Assembly (NCBI RefSeq): GCF_030503435.1
Contig: NZ_JAUKPO010000002.1
Coordinates: 434,001-498,000 of the forward strand
Source of the DNA: Rhodocytophaga aerolata
GTDB taxonomy: Bacteria; Bacteroidota; Bacteroidia; Cytophagales; 172606-1
Length of the DNA stretch: 64,000 nt
Reading direction: 5' to 3'
The notes beneath the pieces are model-generated. The model searched no databases, was not told the DNA's origin, and was given only the letters and a program-made list of their open reading frames with translations. This document shows positions 43,782-51,834 of the stretch, piece by piece; positions within the stretch are counted from its first letter, which is position 1; each line of letters opens with the position of its first letter. The translations under genes and the position numbers were made by a program.

Positions 43782-43883
43782 TTAATTAGTCTCATTTTTG
43801 TGAGAATTAATAAATACTAGAGAGCCTGCTCCAAGTGCTAGTAGGGTTGCTGCCATAATGGCTAATCCTGTAAATAGTTCCAT
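43782..43883 (-). CDS. 33-residue single-span membrane peptide
   Basis: A short frame encodes MELFTGLAIMAATLLALGAG followed by SLVFI and a polar tail NSHKNETN: one membrane helix with an acidic first and a charged last part. ATG start at 43883, TAA stop at 43782. It stands alone, with about 340 bases of non-coding DNA upstream and a strong terminator downstream, which together argue that it is a real transcript. It resembles small subunits or regulators of membrane complexes in size only; I recognise no family. Confidence 0.65.
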   Translation of the reverse strand: MELFTGLAIMAATLLALGAGSLVFINSHKNETN

Positions 43884-44221
43884 AGGCTTTTCGGTAAATA
43901 AGTGATAAAATATGCTGTAACTTTTAAACGAAATTTACTAAAAAAAAGTGTCACATTTTAATTTTTTTTATAATAATTAGTAAAATCCTATTAAAAACGT
44001 CCTTAAAAAGCAATTTAAGGCTTTTATATGATTGTAAGATTAATAGGCCGTTCGTCATTATTTAATATTGTGGGGAGATGTAATGGAAAGAATCCGAGCT
44101 AGATTGAGCTTTAACAGAATAATTTTCTACACACTATTTTTTTATTGTGCAGAAAAATACGGCAGCTTTTTGGTAATAATTAGTGGAAAAGATGAATACT
44201 AGGCTGTGTTAATAAGCTATA
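43884..44221. other. Intergenic region upstream of the small membrane peptide gene
   Basis: This 338-base AT-rich spacer presumably contains the promoter of the small gene. A 39-codon open frame on the plus strand near 44080 has a GGGGAG upstream but nothing else to support it. Confidence 0.5.
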
Positions 44222-44656
44222 TTATTCAGATGAAGCAGGCAGCCTGGGTAAGTTGGGAACCATAAAACCAAACACCTGCTGACAGTCACTATCCAACCAC
44301 TGCTGATTCAACTGTTGAAGCTCTTTTATGACTTGCCTTTTTCTTTCGCCTGTTATACCTGGCTGGTGGTACTCTTCCAGAAGTACTTCTGCCTGATCCT
44401 GAATAAATTCACAGGTTAGCTGAATAGCATCGCCGCCTGGAAACACGGGCCTGTTAGCAGAAGTATCAGCCGCTTCCGGGCGTGGCTGGCTAGGGGTAGC
44501 TGTTGCAGGGATTCGGCTTTTTTCCTTCTCTGTTGCCGGCGTGCAACCAAACACACCTATAGTAATACATAGTAACAGGAACATAGGTGGCAGGATGCGT
44601 TTCCAGATCCTGAGAGCATACGTAGAAGTGCAAATTACTATTTCAGAGTTGTACAA
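44222..44656 (-). CDS. Small lipoprotein of unknown function
   Basis: The product ends its signal region with MFLLLCITIGVFGC, a lipoprotein lipobox, then has a Pro/Ala/Thr-rich linker and a helical C-terminal part (CEFIQDQAEVLLEEYH, KRQVIKELQQLNQQWL). The start is uncertain: the ATG at 44584 leaves almost no positive charge before the hydrophobic stretch, TTG at 44656 includes RIWKR, and the frame is open to 44758. I chose TTG 44656. No domain is recognised. A response regulator gene precedes it on the same strand. Confidence 0.6.
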   Translation of the reverse strand: MYNSEIVICTSTYALRIWKRILPPMFLLLCITIGVFGCTPATEKEKSRIPATATPSQPRPEAADTSANRPVFPGGDAIQLTCEFIQDQAEVLLEEYHQPGITGERKRQVIKELQQLNQQWLDSDCQQVFGFMVPNLPRLPASSE

Positions 44657-44772
44657 AGCTTTACAAAATTGAAAGCTCAAATTAGCAATAATCTCTGGTA
44701 TGGCATTGCCTGATATAGCCGGAAATATTTTCTTACTCAGTTCAATGCAAATGAGCAATAGCCATTCTGGTC

Positions 44773-45186
44773 TTATAGCCTGCTTTGTAAAGCAGCCAGC
44801 ACTTTAGTACTGGTTACTGGTTTTTCTACATACCCCACTAGCGGAAAATATTTTACCTTCTCTTTTTCGTCTTTATAAGCTGAACTGCTAATGATTAGTA
44901 TACCGGTATTTTCGTGCCGCAAGCCTTCCATCCGGTGAAGTTCCGCCAGAAACTCATACCCATCAATTACAGGCATGTTAATGTCTAGTAAAATTAACTC
45001 CGGACAAAAAATTTGTTCATTTTCAAGGGTGGGCATACAGTTCTCTGTCAGGTACCGCAAGGCTTTAAAGGCACTACAACAGCTAATGATTTTTTCGGCA
45101 ATACTCAGCTTACTTACTGCCATTTCTGTCAGGTGCAGGCTAAGTTTGTCATCATCTATTATCATAAGTTGCTTTACCCTTTTCAT
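44773..45186 (-). CDS. Single-domain response regulator
   Basis: This 137-residue CheY-like receiver has acidic residues at 11-13 (IIDDDK), phospho-acceptor Asp68 in LLDINMPVIDG and a Lys in VEKPV. It has no output domain. It is similar in type to the regulator at 20618-21022, but no kinase gene is adjacent, so its partner lies elsewhere. The lipoprotein gene follows on the same strand. Confidence 0.9.
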   Translation of the reverse strand: MKRVKQLMIIDDDKLSLHLTEMAVSKLSIAEKIISCCSAFKALRYLTENCMPTLENEQIFCPELILLDINMPVIDGYEFLAELHRMEGLRHENTGILIISSSAYKDEKEKVKYFPLVGYVEKPVTSTKVLAALQSRL

Positions 45187-45349
45187 AACAGAATGATTTA
45201 TACTAGCTTGTACTCCATATGATAAAAATAGTTTAGCTGTTTTTGTAAAATGCAGGATATGGTTTCTACTTTAAACATATGCAGATAGAAACACATCCGG
45301 GCAATGGTGTTGCTCATAACGGTTGACTAATTCAAGCCATAAATATCCG

Positions 45350-45380
45350 TTGTAGATTGAGCCGGGAATCTGTATATTCG
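45350..45380 (+). promoter_or_regulatory. Candidate promoter of the 63-residue protein gene
   Basis: TTG (45350-45352), exactly 20 bases, then TATATTCG (45373-45380), one mismatch to TAnnTTTG. The start codon is 42 bases downstream. Confidence 0.45.
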
Positions 45381-45422
45381 TATAAAATAAAAGTTATGTT
45401 CAACAGGTTAACTTAACTTAGT

Positions 45423-45614
45423 ATGGCAACACGCAAAGCAAAATACCTATCTAAAGATGAAAGCAAGGGTCTTCGCACCAACTCCATCTATGATATCAAC
45501 ACGCAAGTAGTTGGCGACAAAATAGCGGTTGAAGTTACGCAAGCCAATCAGCAAGCCCAGATGCACTATACCTCCAAACGGGAGTTTCTGAAAGATTGGC
45601 TGGTAATTGATTAA
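45423..45614 (+). CDS. 63-residue protein of unknown function
   Basis: This small soluble protein starts MATRKAKYLSKDESKGLRTN and has a compact polar sequence (VVGDKIAVEVTQANQQAQMHYTSKREFLKDWLVID in parts) that suggests a small alpha/beta fold. It has a plausible upstream promoter with TTG-N20-TATATTCG. It shows no signal peptide, cysteine pair or recognised motif. It stands alone between a response regulator and the PorV-like operon. Confidence 0.7.
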   Translation: MATRKAKYLSKDESKGLRTNSIYDINTQVVGDKIAVEVTQANQQAQMHYTSKREFLKDWLVID

Positions 45615-45901
45615 CAGGTTTACCTGCTGAGATTCTTTGCTAGAGAAGCCCGGCAGGTAAGCATCCTATTTTTTCTTATACCTACCTTACTACACTTAGT
45701 TTATGGAAGTAAACTATTAAATTTGTCAGAGAAACACAGCTTATTTTCATTCTCTAGCTGAAAGATAAATATTCATCTTTCTTGCTTTAATTCTGCTAGC
45801 GGGCAAGCCATATTTTTAGCAGTCGGGATACTTTACTTACATACGTAGGATGCATAAACTTACTCTCAAATGGCAGTCGTTTGCGTCGAGTAAATTTATT
45901 T

Positions 45902-46747
45902 ATGCGAACTTTTTTACTCGGCATAATTCTTTGTTTTACGCTTGATATCCAAATATTTGCCAGCGGTGATCCCTGGCCGGTTGGCGGCCGGGCATCCGGT
46001 ATAGCTAACACAGCTGTTACCCTCACAGATGGCTGGTCGCTGTTTAATAACCCTGCCGGGCTGGCAGGTAGTAAGCAACTCCACGTACTATTTGCTTTCG
46101 ATAGCCGGTTTGGTATTGCTGGGCTTCAAAGTGTAGGCGCCGGTGTGGCTATGCCGCTGAAACAAGCAACCGTTGGAATAAGTGTACAGAAACTAGGCGA
46201 TGCCTTGTATAGTGAACAGATGGCCGGAATAGCATTTAGCCACAAAATAAGCCATGTCCAATTAGGCATAAAAGCAAATTACGTGCAGGTTCATGTAGGA
46301 GACTTGGGAACAAAAGGTGCGCTGGCAATGGAGTTTGGCGGAATAGCTACTATTACGCCACAGCTGTTTTTCGGAGCTCATGTTTATAATTTTAATCAGG
46401 CCAAACTAGCCAGCTACCAGGATGAACGTATTCCTACGGTCATGAAAACGGGCCTATCTTACCGGCCTATCACCCGATTAATGCTGAACCTGGAAGCTCA
46501 AAAAGATACCGACTTTCCGGCTACCGTTAACGCAGGTATCGAATACCAGATTGTTAGCCAATTTTACCTGCGTACAGGCATTGCCACAAAGCCAGGTATT
46601 CAGCACTTTGGGGTAGGGGTACACAAAAAGAAATTTCACTTCGATTATGCTTTACGTACGCATCCTACCTTAGGACTCTCTCATCACTTGTCGGTAGCCT
46701 TAACGTTTGACAGAAAAACGCAGGCAACGAAAGCATCCAATCTCTAA
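45902..46747 (+). CDS. PorV/PorQ-like outer-membrane protein
   Basis: This 281-residue protein has a signal peptide (RTFLLGIILCFTLDIQIFAS) and then WPVGGRASGIANTAVTLTDGWSLFNNPAGLAG, the N-terminal signature shared by PorV/PorQ and FadL-type barrels. The rest is made of amphipathic beta strands. The ATG at 45902 is chosen over a TTG at 45881. PorV and PorQ work in type IX secretion; whether this paralogue does is unclear. It ends seven bases before the start of the helix-hairpin-helix barrel gene, so they are probably an operon. Confidence 0.8.
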   Translation: MRTFLLGIILCFTLDIQIFASGDPWPVGGRASGIANTAVTLTDGWSLFNNPAGLAGSKQLHVLFAFDSRFGIAGLQSVGAGVAMPLKQATVGISVQKLGDALYSEQMAGIAFSHKISHVQLGIKANYVQVHVGDLGTKGALAMEFGGIATITPQLFFGAHVYNFNQAKLASYQDERIPTVMKTGLSYRPITRLMLNLEAQKDTDFPATVNAGIEYQIVSQFYLRTGIATKPGIQHFGVGVHKKKFHFDYALRTHPTLGLSHHLSVALTFDRKTQATKASNL

Positions 46748-46753
46748 TTATTC

Positions 46754-48892
46754 ATGCATTACCTAGCTTTTCCTGGATATTTGGGGTTGTATACTTCTAT
46801 ACGTAAAACTGGTTTGCTAGCTTTTTTCCTGTTTTGCATGGCTGCAGTTGCCTTTAGCCAGGAATATCCTAAAAAGGAGATTAATATAGATGCCTTTGTG
46901 CAAGAGTTGTTTAGCCAGCAGGAAGAAGATATAGATTATGAAGATTTATACGAATCGTTATTTCAGTTATATGCCCATCCGTTGAATTTGAATACAGCTA
47001 GCAGAGACGAACTAGCCTCAACCTATATCTTGTCAGAAGAACAGTTAAACCATTTCTTTAGCTACCGCAAAGTGAATGGCAACTTGCTTTCTATCTATGA
47101 GTTACAGGCAATTCCCGGATTTGATCTACCTACCATTTACAAACTATTACCCTTTGTAGAAATTCGTGATGGAGGCTTGCAGCAAGATAACCGTCCGTTA
47201 TGGGAACGTATAAAAGCAGAGCCTACCCATTACTTACTACTGCGCTACGACCAGGTGCTGGAGACAAAAAAAGGATATACCCCTGCAGATACTAATTCAA
47301 CAGGTGAGCTCAACCAGCGGTATCTGGGTTCGCCAGGTAGATTGTATGCCCGTTACCGCATTAGCCACAGCAAAGATTTTAGTTTTGGGTTTACTGCGGA
47401 GAAAGATGCGGGAGAGCAACTGACGTTTCAGCCTTCTACCCGTCGCTATGGAACAGATTTTTTCTCTTTCCATGCAATGCTGCAGAATAAAGGCCGCTGG
47501 AAAAATATAACCATTGGCGACTACCAGATTCAGGCAGGACAAGGTTTGGCAGTATCTTCCGGATTTGCTGTAGGCAAAGGTGCAGAAACCATTACTACCA
47601 TCCGGCGCAACAACCTGGGAACCCGGCCTTATACATCTGTACTGGAATATGGATTCTTCAGAGGCATAGCTGCTACCTACGGTTTCAAACAGGTAGATAT
47701 TACTGCTTTTTATTCAAACATCCGCCGCGATGCTCATTTGCCTGCTGCTACCGATACTCTTACGGAAGCAGAAGACTATTATACTTCTTTACAGACTACT
47801 GGCTTTCACCGGACACCTTCGGAAATAAAAGCCAAAGGCAATGTAGCCGAACAGTCAGCCGGTACCAATGTGCTTTACCAACACGCCAGTAAGAATCTGC
47901 AAATTGGTGGCACCTTTTTACATACCTTGTTCAGCTCCCCTTTGGCCAAAAGGCCATCCTCATACAATCAATTTGAGTTCAATGACAGGCAGAATTATAT
48001 TGCAGCAATCAATTATAGTTATGTCTGGCAGAATTTTAACTTTTTTGGCGAAACGGCTAGTTCCCAGGGAGGAGGTACTGGCCTGATCACTGGCTTTGTG
48101 AGCAGCTTAACACCTAAACTGGAACTGGCTATGGTTTACCGTACCTACAGCAAAAGTTTTCATAGTTTGTATGGCAATGCCTTTGGGGAAAACACGCGGA
48201 ATGCGAATGAAAAGGCCCTTTATTGGGGAATAAAGCTACAACCTATCCGGAAAATCACTCTGGCTGCTTATTATGACCGTTTCAGTTTTCCATGGCTCAA
48301 GTACCGGGTAGATGCTCCCTCACAGGGATATGAATATTTGGGACGTATTACCTACAAACCCACTAAAACCATTATGCTTTATGCCCAGTTCCGGCAAGAA
48401 TCCAAAGCCATGAATCAGGCGGATAACTCAACTGCCATAGATTTTCTGGTGCCCGCTCACCGGAGAAACTTTCTCTTCAACATAGATTATCCGGCAGCAA
48501 AGTATATTTTTCTAAAATCCAGGGTACAGGGCAGCAGTTTCAGGCAAGATAATGTTCCCACTTTTGGCTATGCCATCATTCAGGACCTAACTTTAGATCT
48601 AGGTAAATGGAAAGCAAGCACCCGGTTTGCCCTGTTTGATACCGATAATTACGATAACAGGCAATATGCCTACGAAAAAGATGTGCTCTATGCATTTTCC
48701 ATTCCCGCCTATGACGGAAGGGGCACGCGGAAGTATCTGCTGGTGCAATACCAGGTTAACCGCAAACTGGAACTGTGGGCCAGATATTCCCGCACAGCCT
48801 ACCGAAACAAAAATAGTATCAGCTCCGGTCTGGAAGAAATAGAAGCATCTCACCGGTCTGAGGTAAAAATGCAAGTGCGGTATATGTTTTAA
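46754..48892 (+). CDS. Helix-hairpin-helix protein fused to an outer-membrane beta barrel
   Basis: This 712-residue protein has a signal region (TGLLAFFLFCMAAVAFSQ, about 19-36), then tandem helix-hairpin-helix units (about 77-137: LNLNTASRDELASTYILS and LLSIYELQAIPGFDLPTI), and from about 170 a long series of amphipathic strands ending in an aromatic C-terminus (MQVRYMF) typical of barrels. HhH units bind DNA in ComEA, but in Bacteroidota this fusion occurs as an exported protein of unknown function. It is encoded directly after a PorV-like protein. A terminator hairpin follows at 48922-48949. Confidence 0.85.
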   Translation: MHYLAFPGYLGLYTSIRKTGLLAFFLFCMAAVAFSQEYPKKEINIDAFVQELFSQQEEDIDYEDLYESLFQLYAHPLNLNTASRDELASTYILSEEQLNHFFSYRKVNGNLLSIYELQAIPGFDLPTIYKLLPFVEIRDGGLQQDNRPLWERIKAEPTHYLLLRYDQVLETKKGYTPADTNSTGELNQRYLGSPGRLYARYRISHSKDFSFGFTAEKDAGEQLTFQPSTRRYGTDFFSFHAMLQNKGRWKNITIGDYQIQAGQGLAVSSGFAVGKGAETITTIRRNNLGTRPYTSVLEYGFFRGIAATYGFKQVDITAFYSNIRRDAHLPAATDTLTEAEDYYTSLQTTGFHRTPSEIKAKGNVAEQSAGTNVLYQHASKNLQIGGTFLHTLFSSPLAKRPSSYNQFEFNDRQNYIAAINYSYVWQNFNFFGETASSQGGGTGLITGFVSSLTPKLELAMVYRTYSKSFHSLYGNAFGENTRNANEKALYWGIKLQPIRKITLAAYYDRFSFPWLKYRVDAPSQGYEYLGRITYKPTKTIMLYAQFRQESKAMNQADNSTAIDFLVPAHRRNFLFNIDYPAAKYIFLKSRVQGSSFRQDNVPTFGYAIIQDLTLDLGKWKASTRFALFDTDNYDNRQYAYEKDVLYAFSIPAYDGRGTRKYLLVQYQVNRKLELWARYSRTAYRNKNSISSGLEEIEASHRSEVKMQVRYMF

Positions 48893-48921
48893 CCTATCAG
48901 CTACAAAGCTTTCTACATGCA

Positions 48922-48949
48922 AAAAGGTAAGCTTTTATGCCTACCTTTT
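48922..48949 (+). terminator. Terminator after the HhH barrel gene
   Basis: AAAAGGTAAGC pairs with GCCTACCTTTT (10 of 11, one G-T type mismatch) around TTTTAT, 30 bases past the stop codon. Confidence 0.75.
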
Positions 48950-49051
48950 AATGACAACTAGTAGCATGAACTCCCGCATACTATGTGCTGTGTTGAGCTA
49001 TGAGCTGAGGCGCACCGGTTGGCGGATTAAGTTTGGTATTGTATGAAGGTC

Positions 49052-49495
49052 TTATTCCATTTCTCCTTCCTGCTCGGCCATTCGGATTGCCTGCTTCAAA
49101 GTAGATTCATCAGATTTAATAACTGAAATCAACCGTCCTATTTTCAGAAGTGTTTCTTTGTCTGAACTCCAAATTGCTAGGCCATCTGCTTCATCATCAA
49201 ATCGAATTTTTGTCAAAATTGCAGGATCGGACAGTTGAATTGCTCCATAAATGATGCCTAACCAACTGGGGCCTCCCCCTTGATACCCATTTGAACTTAA
49301 GAAATTGTAATGGCTGTCTTCTTCACTTACATCATAATAGTCAAGCCTATACTCATTCTGGCTTATTTCAATAAGAGTGCCTCTTATTTTAATTTCAGAG
49401 TTGTTTAAAGCATTAAGTAATAGTTTATTCTTTTCCATTGGACTACTATAACCTATCAGTAGAAATAGTAGTAAAATTTGACCAATAAGTTTCAT
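49052..49495 (-). CDS. Exported Imm51-like immunity protein
   Basis: This 147-residue protein has an N-terminal hydrophobic signal (LIGQILLLFLLIGYSS). The second half resembles immunity protein 51: GYQGGGPSWLGIIYGAI, then ILTKIRFDDEADGLAIWSSDKETLLKIGRLI (quoted in parts: FDDEADG and SSDKETL are the key matches). Imm51 proteins protect against polymorphic toxins in contact-dependent systems. No toxin gene is adjacent, so it is an orphan here, and export to the periplasm would fit protection against a periplasmic or incoming toxin. The assignment is by motif shape only. Confidence 0.5.
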   Translation of the reverse strand: MKLIGQILLLFLLIGYSSPMEKNKLLLNALNNSEIKIRGTLIEISQNEYRLDYYDVSEEDSHYNFLSSNGYQGGGPSWLGIIYGAIQLSDPAILTKIRFDDEADGLAIWSSDKETLLKIGRLISVIKSDESTLKQAIRMAEQEGEME

Positions 49496-49609
49496 TTATC
49501 TATTTATCTTTTTTCACTTACATAGCAATATATGCGTAATGCGTAGTAGGCGAATAGACTGCCATTTATCAGCTTATTGGTTTTTCCAAACACACATCAG
49601 TATAAGTTC

Positions 49610-49891
49610 TTATCTTCTTCTCTTCTTCCGTTGAGCTTTAGGGCTTCCGGGGCAGTCGCAGTCAGATTTCTTTTTCTTGCTGAACAAGCCTGATTTATTG
49701 CTGTATCCTTTTTTGCTGCGTTTTACTTTTGCACGTTTCTTTGCAGCTTTTCCGTCAGTAGAAGAAAAGATAGAGGTACTGCCTGCCGACCTGCTGCTGG
49801 TAGAAGCTTGTCCGCCGGTTTGTGCAAAAAGCGGGGTGCTTAGCATCCACAGGCTGATGCCTAAAAAAAGGAGGATTCTTTTGAATACCAT
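49610..49891 (-). CDS. Small basic exported protein
   Basis: This 93-residue protein has a signal peptide (FKRILLFLGISLWMLSTPLFAQ), then a Ser/Gly/Thr-rich stretch and a very basic half (KKRAKVKRSKKGYSNKSG, then KKKKSDCDCPGSPKAQRKKRRR in parts). Two cysteines in SDCDCPG could form a disulfide or bind metal. No family is recognised. Basic exported proteins of this size are common in Cytophagales but uncharacterised. Confidence 0.6.
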   Translation of the reverse strand: MVFKRILLFLGISLWMLSTPLFAQTGGQASTSSRSAGSTSIFSSTDGKAAKKRAKVKRSKKGYSNKSGLFSKKKKSDCDCPGSPKAQRKKRRR

Positions 49892-50030
49892 AAGGTAAAT
49901 AGATTTATAAAAAATGTAAGATAGCCAAAAAAGCTAGTACAGGCAATGCTTTGTAATTTTACGGCTCAAAAGTTAGCTGAATAGGTAAAGTTACAGAAGA
50001 ATCTTTATTTTTACTTAAAAAACCTTACCC

Positions 50031-51773
50031 TTGAAAAATACTAACCTATTCAGAAGAAAAACTGTTGACCAAATACTCGCCGAAGTTAAACTACAGGAAG
50101 ACCACGCTTCCGGAGAACTAGTCCGCAACCTTACCTTACGAGATTTAGTATCCATGGGAATTGCCGCCATCATTGGTGCTGGTATTTTCAGTACTATTGG
50201 CAATGCCAGTGCGGCTGGTGGCCCTGCTGTTTCACTTCTTTTTATTTTTACTGCCATTGCCTGCGTATTTTCTGCCATGTGTTATGCACAGTTTGCCTCC
50301 ACCATCCCTATTAGTGGCAGTGCGTACACCTATGCATATGCCTCTTTTGGCGAACTTGTTGCCTGGATTATTGGCTGGGATCTATTAATGGAATATGCCA
50401 TCGGAAATATTGCTGTGGCTATTTCCTGGTCAGATTATTTTACCGGCCTGCTGGTAGGAATGGGACTGGACGTACCTTTATACCTGACCATGGATTTTTT
50501 ATCAGCTTCCCGCGGGCACGATGTTGTAACAGAACTGCTCAACCAGGGCAAGCCTCTCAGTGAAGCTTCTGCTTTGCAAGTAGCTGGGTATGAAGCCTGG
50601 AATACAGCTCCGAGTATTGGTGGATTGAAACTAGTAGCCGACCTGCCTGCCTTGCTGATTACCTTTTTTGTTACGGTACTAGTCTATATCGGCATTAAAG
50701 AATCCAAAACGACAGGCAATATACTGGTATTAATTAAGCTGGTAGTGGTGCTTCTGGTAATTGCGGTGGGCTCATTTTATATTCAACCTTCCAACTGGAG
50801 CCCCTTTGCGCCAAATGGAATTAGTGGTGTTTTAAAAGGCGTTTCAGCAGTATTTTTCTCCTACATCGGGTTTGATGCCATTTCTACAACAGCCGAAGAA
50901 TGTAAAAATCCGCAACGCGACTTACCTAAAGCTATGCTATATACCTTGTTAATCTGTACGGTGCTGTATGTCTTGATTACGTTAGTATTAACCGGCATGG
51001 TCAATTACACAGAGTTAGCTGTAGGCGACCCGCTAGCTTTTGTATTCGACCGGGTAAACTTAAATTTTATGGCTGGCATTATTTCCGTTAGTGCCATTGT
51101 GGCCTTAACCAGTGTGCTATTGGTGTTCCAGCTGGGGCAGCCCCGCATCTGGATGAGCATGAGCCGTGATGGATTACTGCCTAAAGCTTTTTCAAAAATT
51201 CATCCCCGCTTCAATACGCCTTCTTTTTCTACGGTTGTCACCGGCCTGGTGGTAGCCATACCAGCGTTGTTTATGAACCTGACTGAGGTTACAGACCTTA
51301 CCAGTATCGGAACTTTATTTGCGTTTGTGCTCGTATGCGGTGGGGTGCTGTTGCTGGATAAAACAGAAAAAGTACCAGGCCGCTTCAAAGTGCCTTATAT
51401 TAATGGAAAATACATTGTACCCGCGCTATTGATGGGTATTACTCTCTATATATTCTTGAATAACCGGGAAATGATTACGCATTTTTTTACTATTAATCAG
51501 GTTGAGGGTAATTTTTGGGATGTGCTGGAACACAAAATACTGGCCATTCTTTTCATTGTGGTTAGTATCTGGATAAGCTGGCTTACCTTCAGCAAAAATT
51601 TATCCCTAATTCCAGTATTGGGCCTGCTAACTAATTTATACTTGATGACCGAGCTGGGTATTACCAACTGGAGCCGTTTTCTGGCCTGGCTATTACTCGG
51701 ACTAGTTATTTATTTCAGCTATAGTTACCGCAATAGTAAGCTGGGCAAATTGCAACATAGAACCAACAGGTAG
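50031..51773 (+). CDS. APC-superfamily amino acid permease (CAT type)
   Basis: This 580-residue transporter has a soluble N-terminus (about 1-35), then about 13 or 14 membrane segments. The first carries SMGIAAIIGAGIFSTIG, the substrate-binding glycine motif of the APC superfamily; ISGSAYTYAYASFGELVAWIIGWDLLMEYA and VFFSYIGFDAISTTAEECKNPQRDLP follow, typical of the cationic amino acid transporter group. The start must be TTG at 50031 because the first Met in frame is residue 42, inside the first membrane segment. It is convergent with SusD, with a terminator palindrome between them. Confidence 0.93.
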   Translation: MKNTNLFRRKTVDQILAEVKLQEDHASGELVRNLTLRDLVSMGIAAIIGAGIFSTIGNASAAGGPAVSLLFIFTAIACVFSAMCYAQFASTIPISGSAYTYAYASFGELVAWIIGWDLLMEYAIGNIAVAISWSDYFTGLLVGMGLDVPLYLTMDFLSASRGHDVVTELLNQGKPLSEASALQVAGYEAWNTAPSIGGLKLVADLPALLITFFVTVLVYIGIKESKTTGNILVLIKLVVVLLVIAVGSFYIQPSNWSPFAPNGISGVLKGVSAVFFSYIGFDAISTTAEECKNPQRDLPKAMLYTLLICTVLYVLITLVLTGMVNYTELAVGDPLAFVFDRVNLNFMAGIISVSAIVALTSVLLVFQLGQPRIWMSMSRDGLLPKAFSKIHPRFNTPSFSTVVTGLVVAIPALFMNLTEVTDLTSIGTLFAFVLVCGGVLLLDKTEKVPGRFKVPYINGKYIVPALLMGITLYIFLNNREMITHFFTINQVEGNFWDVLEHKILAILFIVVSIWISWLTFSKNLSLIPVLGLLTNLYLMTELGITNWSRFLAWLLLGLVIYFSYSYRNSKLGKLQHRTNR

Positions 51774-51781
51774 TATAGAAA

Positions 51782-51814
51782 AAGCCTGTCAGGTTATTGA
51801 AACCTGACAGGCTT
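51782..51814. repeat. Terminator-like palindrome, variant of the AACCTGTTAGG family
   Basis: AAGCCTGTCAGGTT (51782-51795) pairs perfectly with 51801-51814. The core CCTGTCAGGTT differs by one base from the copies at 7943 and 16354. Between convergent genes it would serve both as a terminator. Confidence 0.8.
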
Positions 51815-51834
51815 AATTCACAAATTTAGGTTAG

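Noticed and set aside
44078-44200. 39-codon plus-strand frame after GGGGAG
   Set aside because: Only a purine-rich stretch supports it; no terminator, no family and an unconvincing composition.
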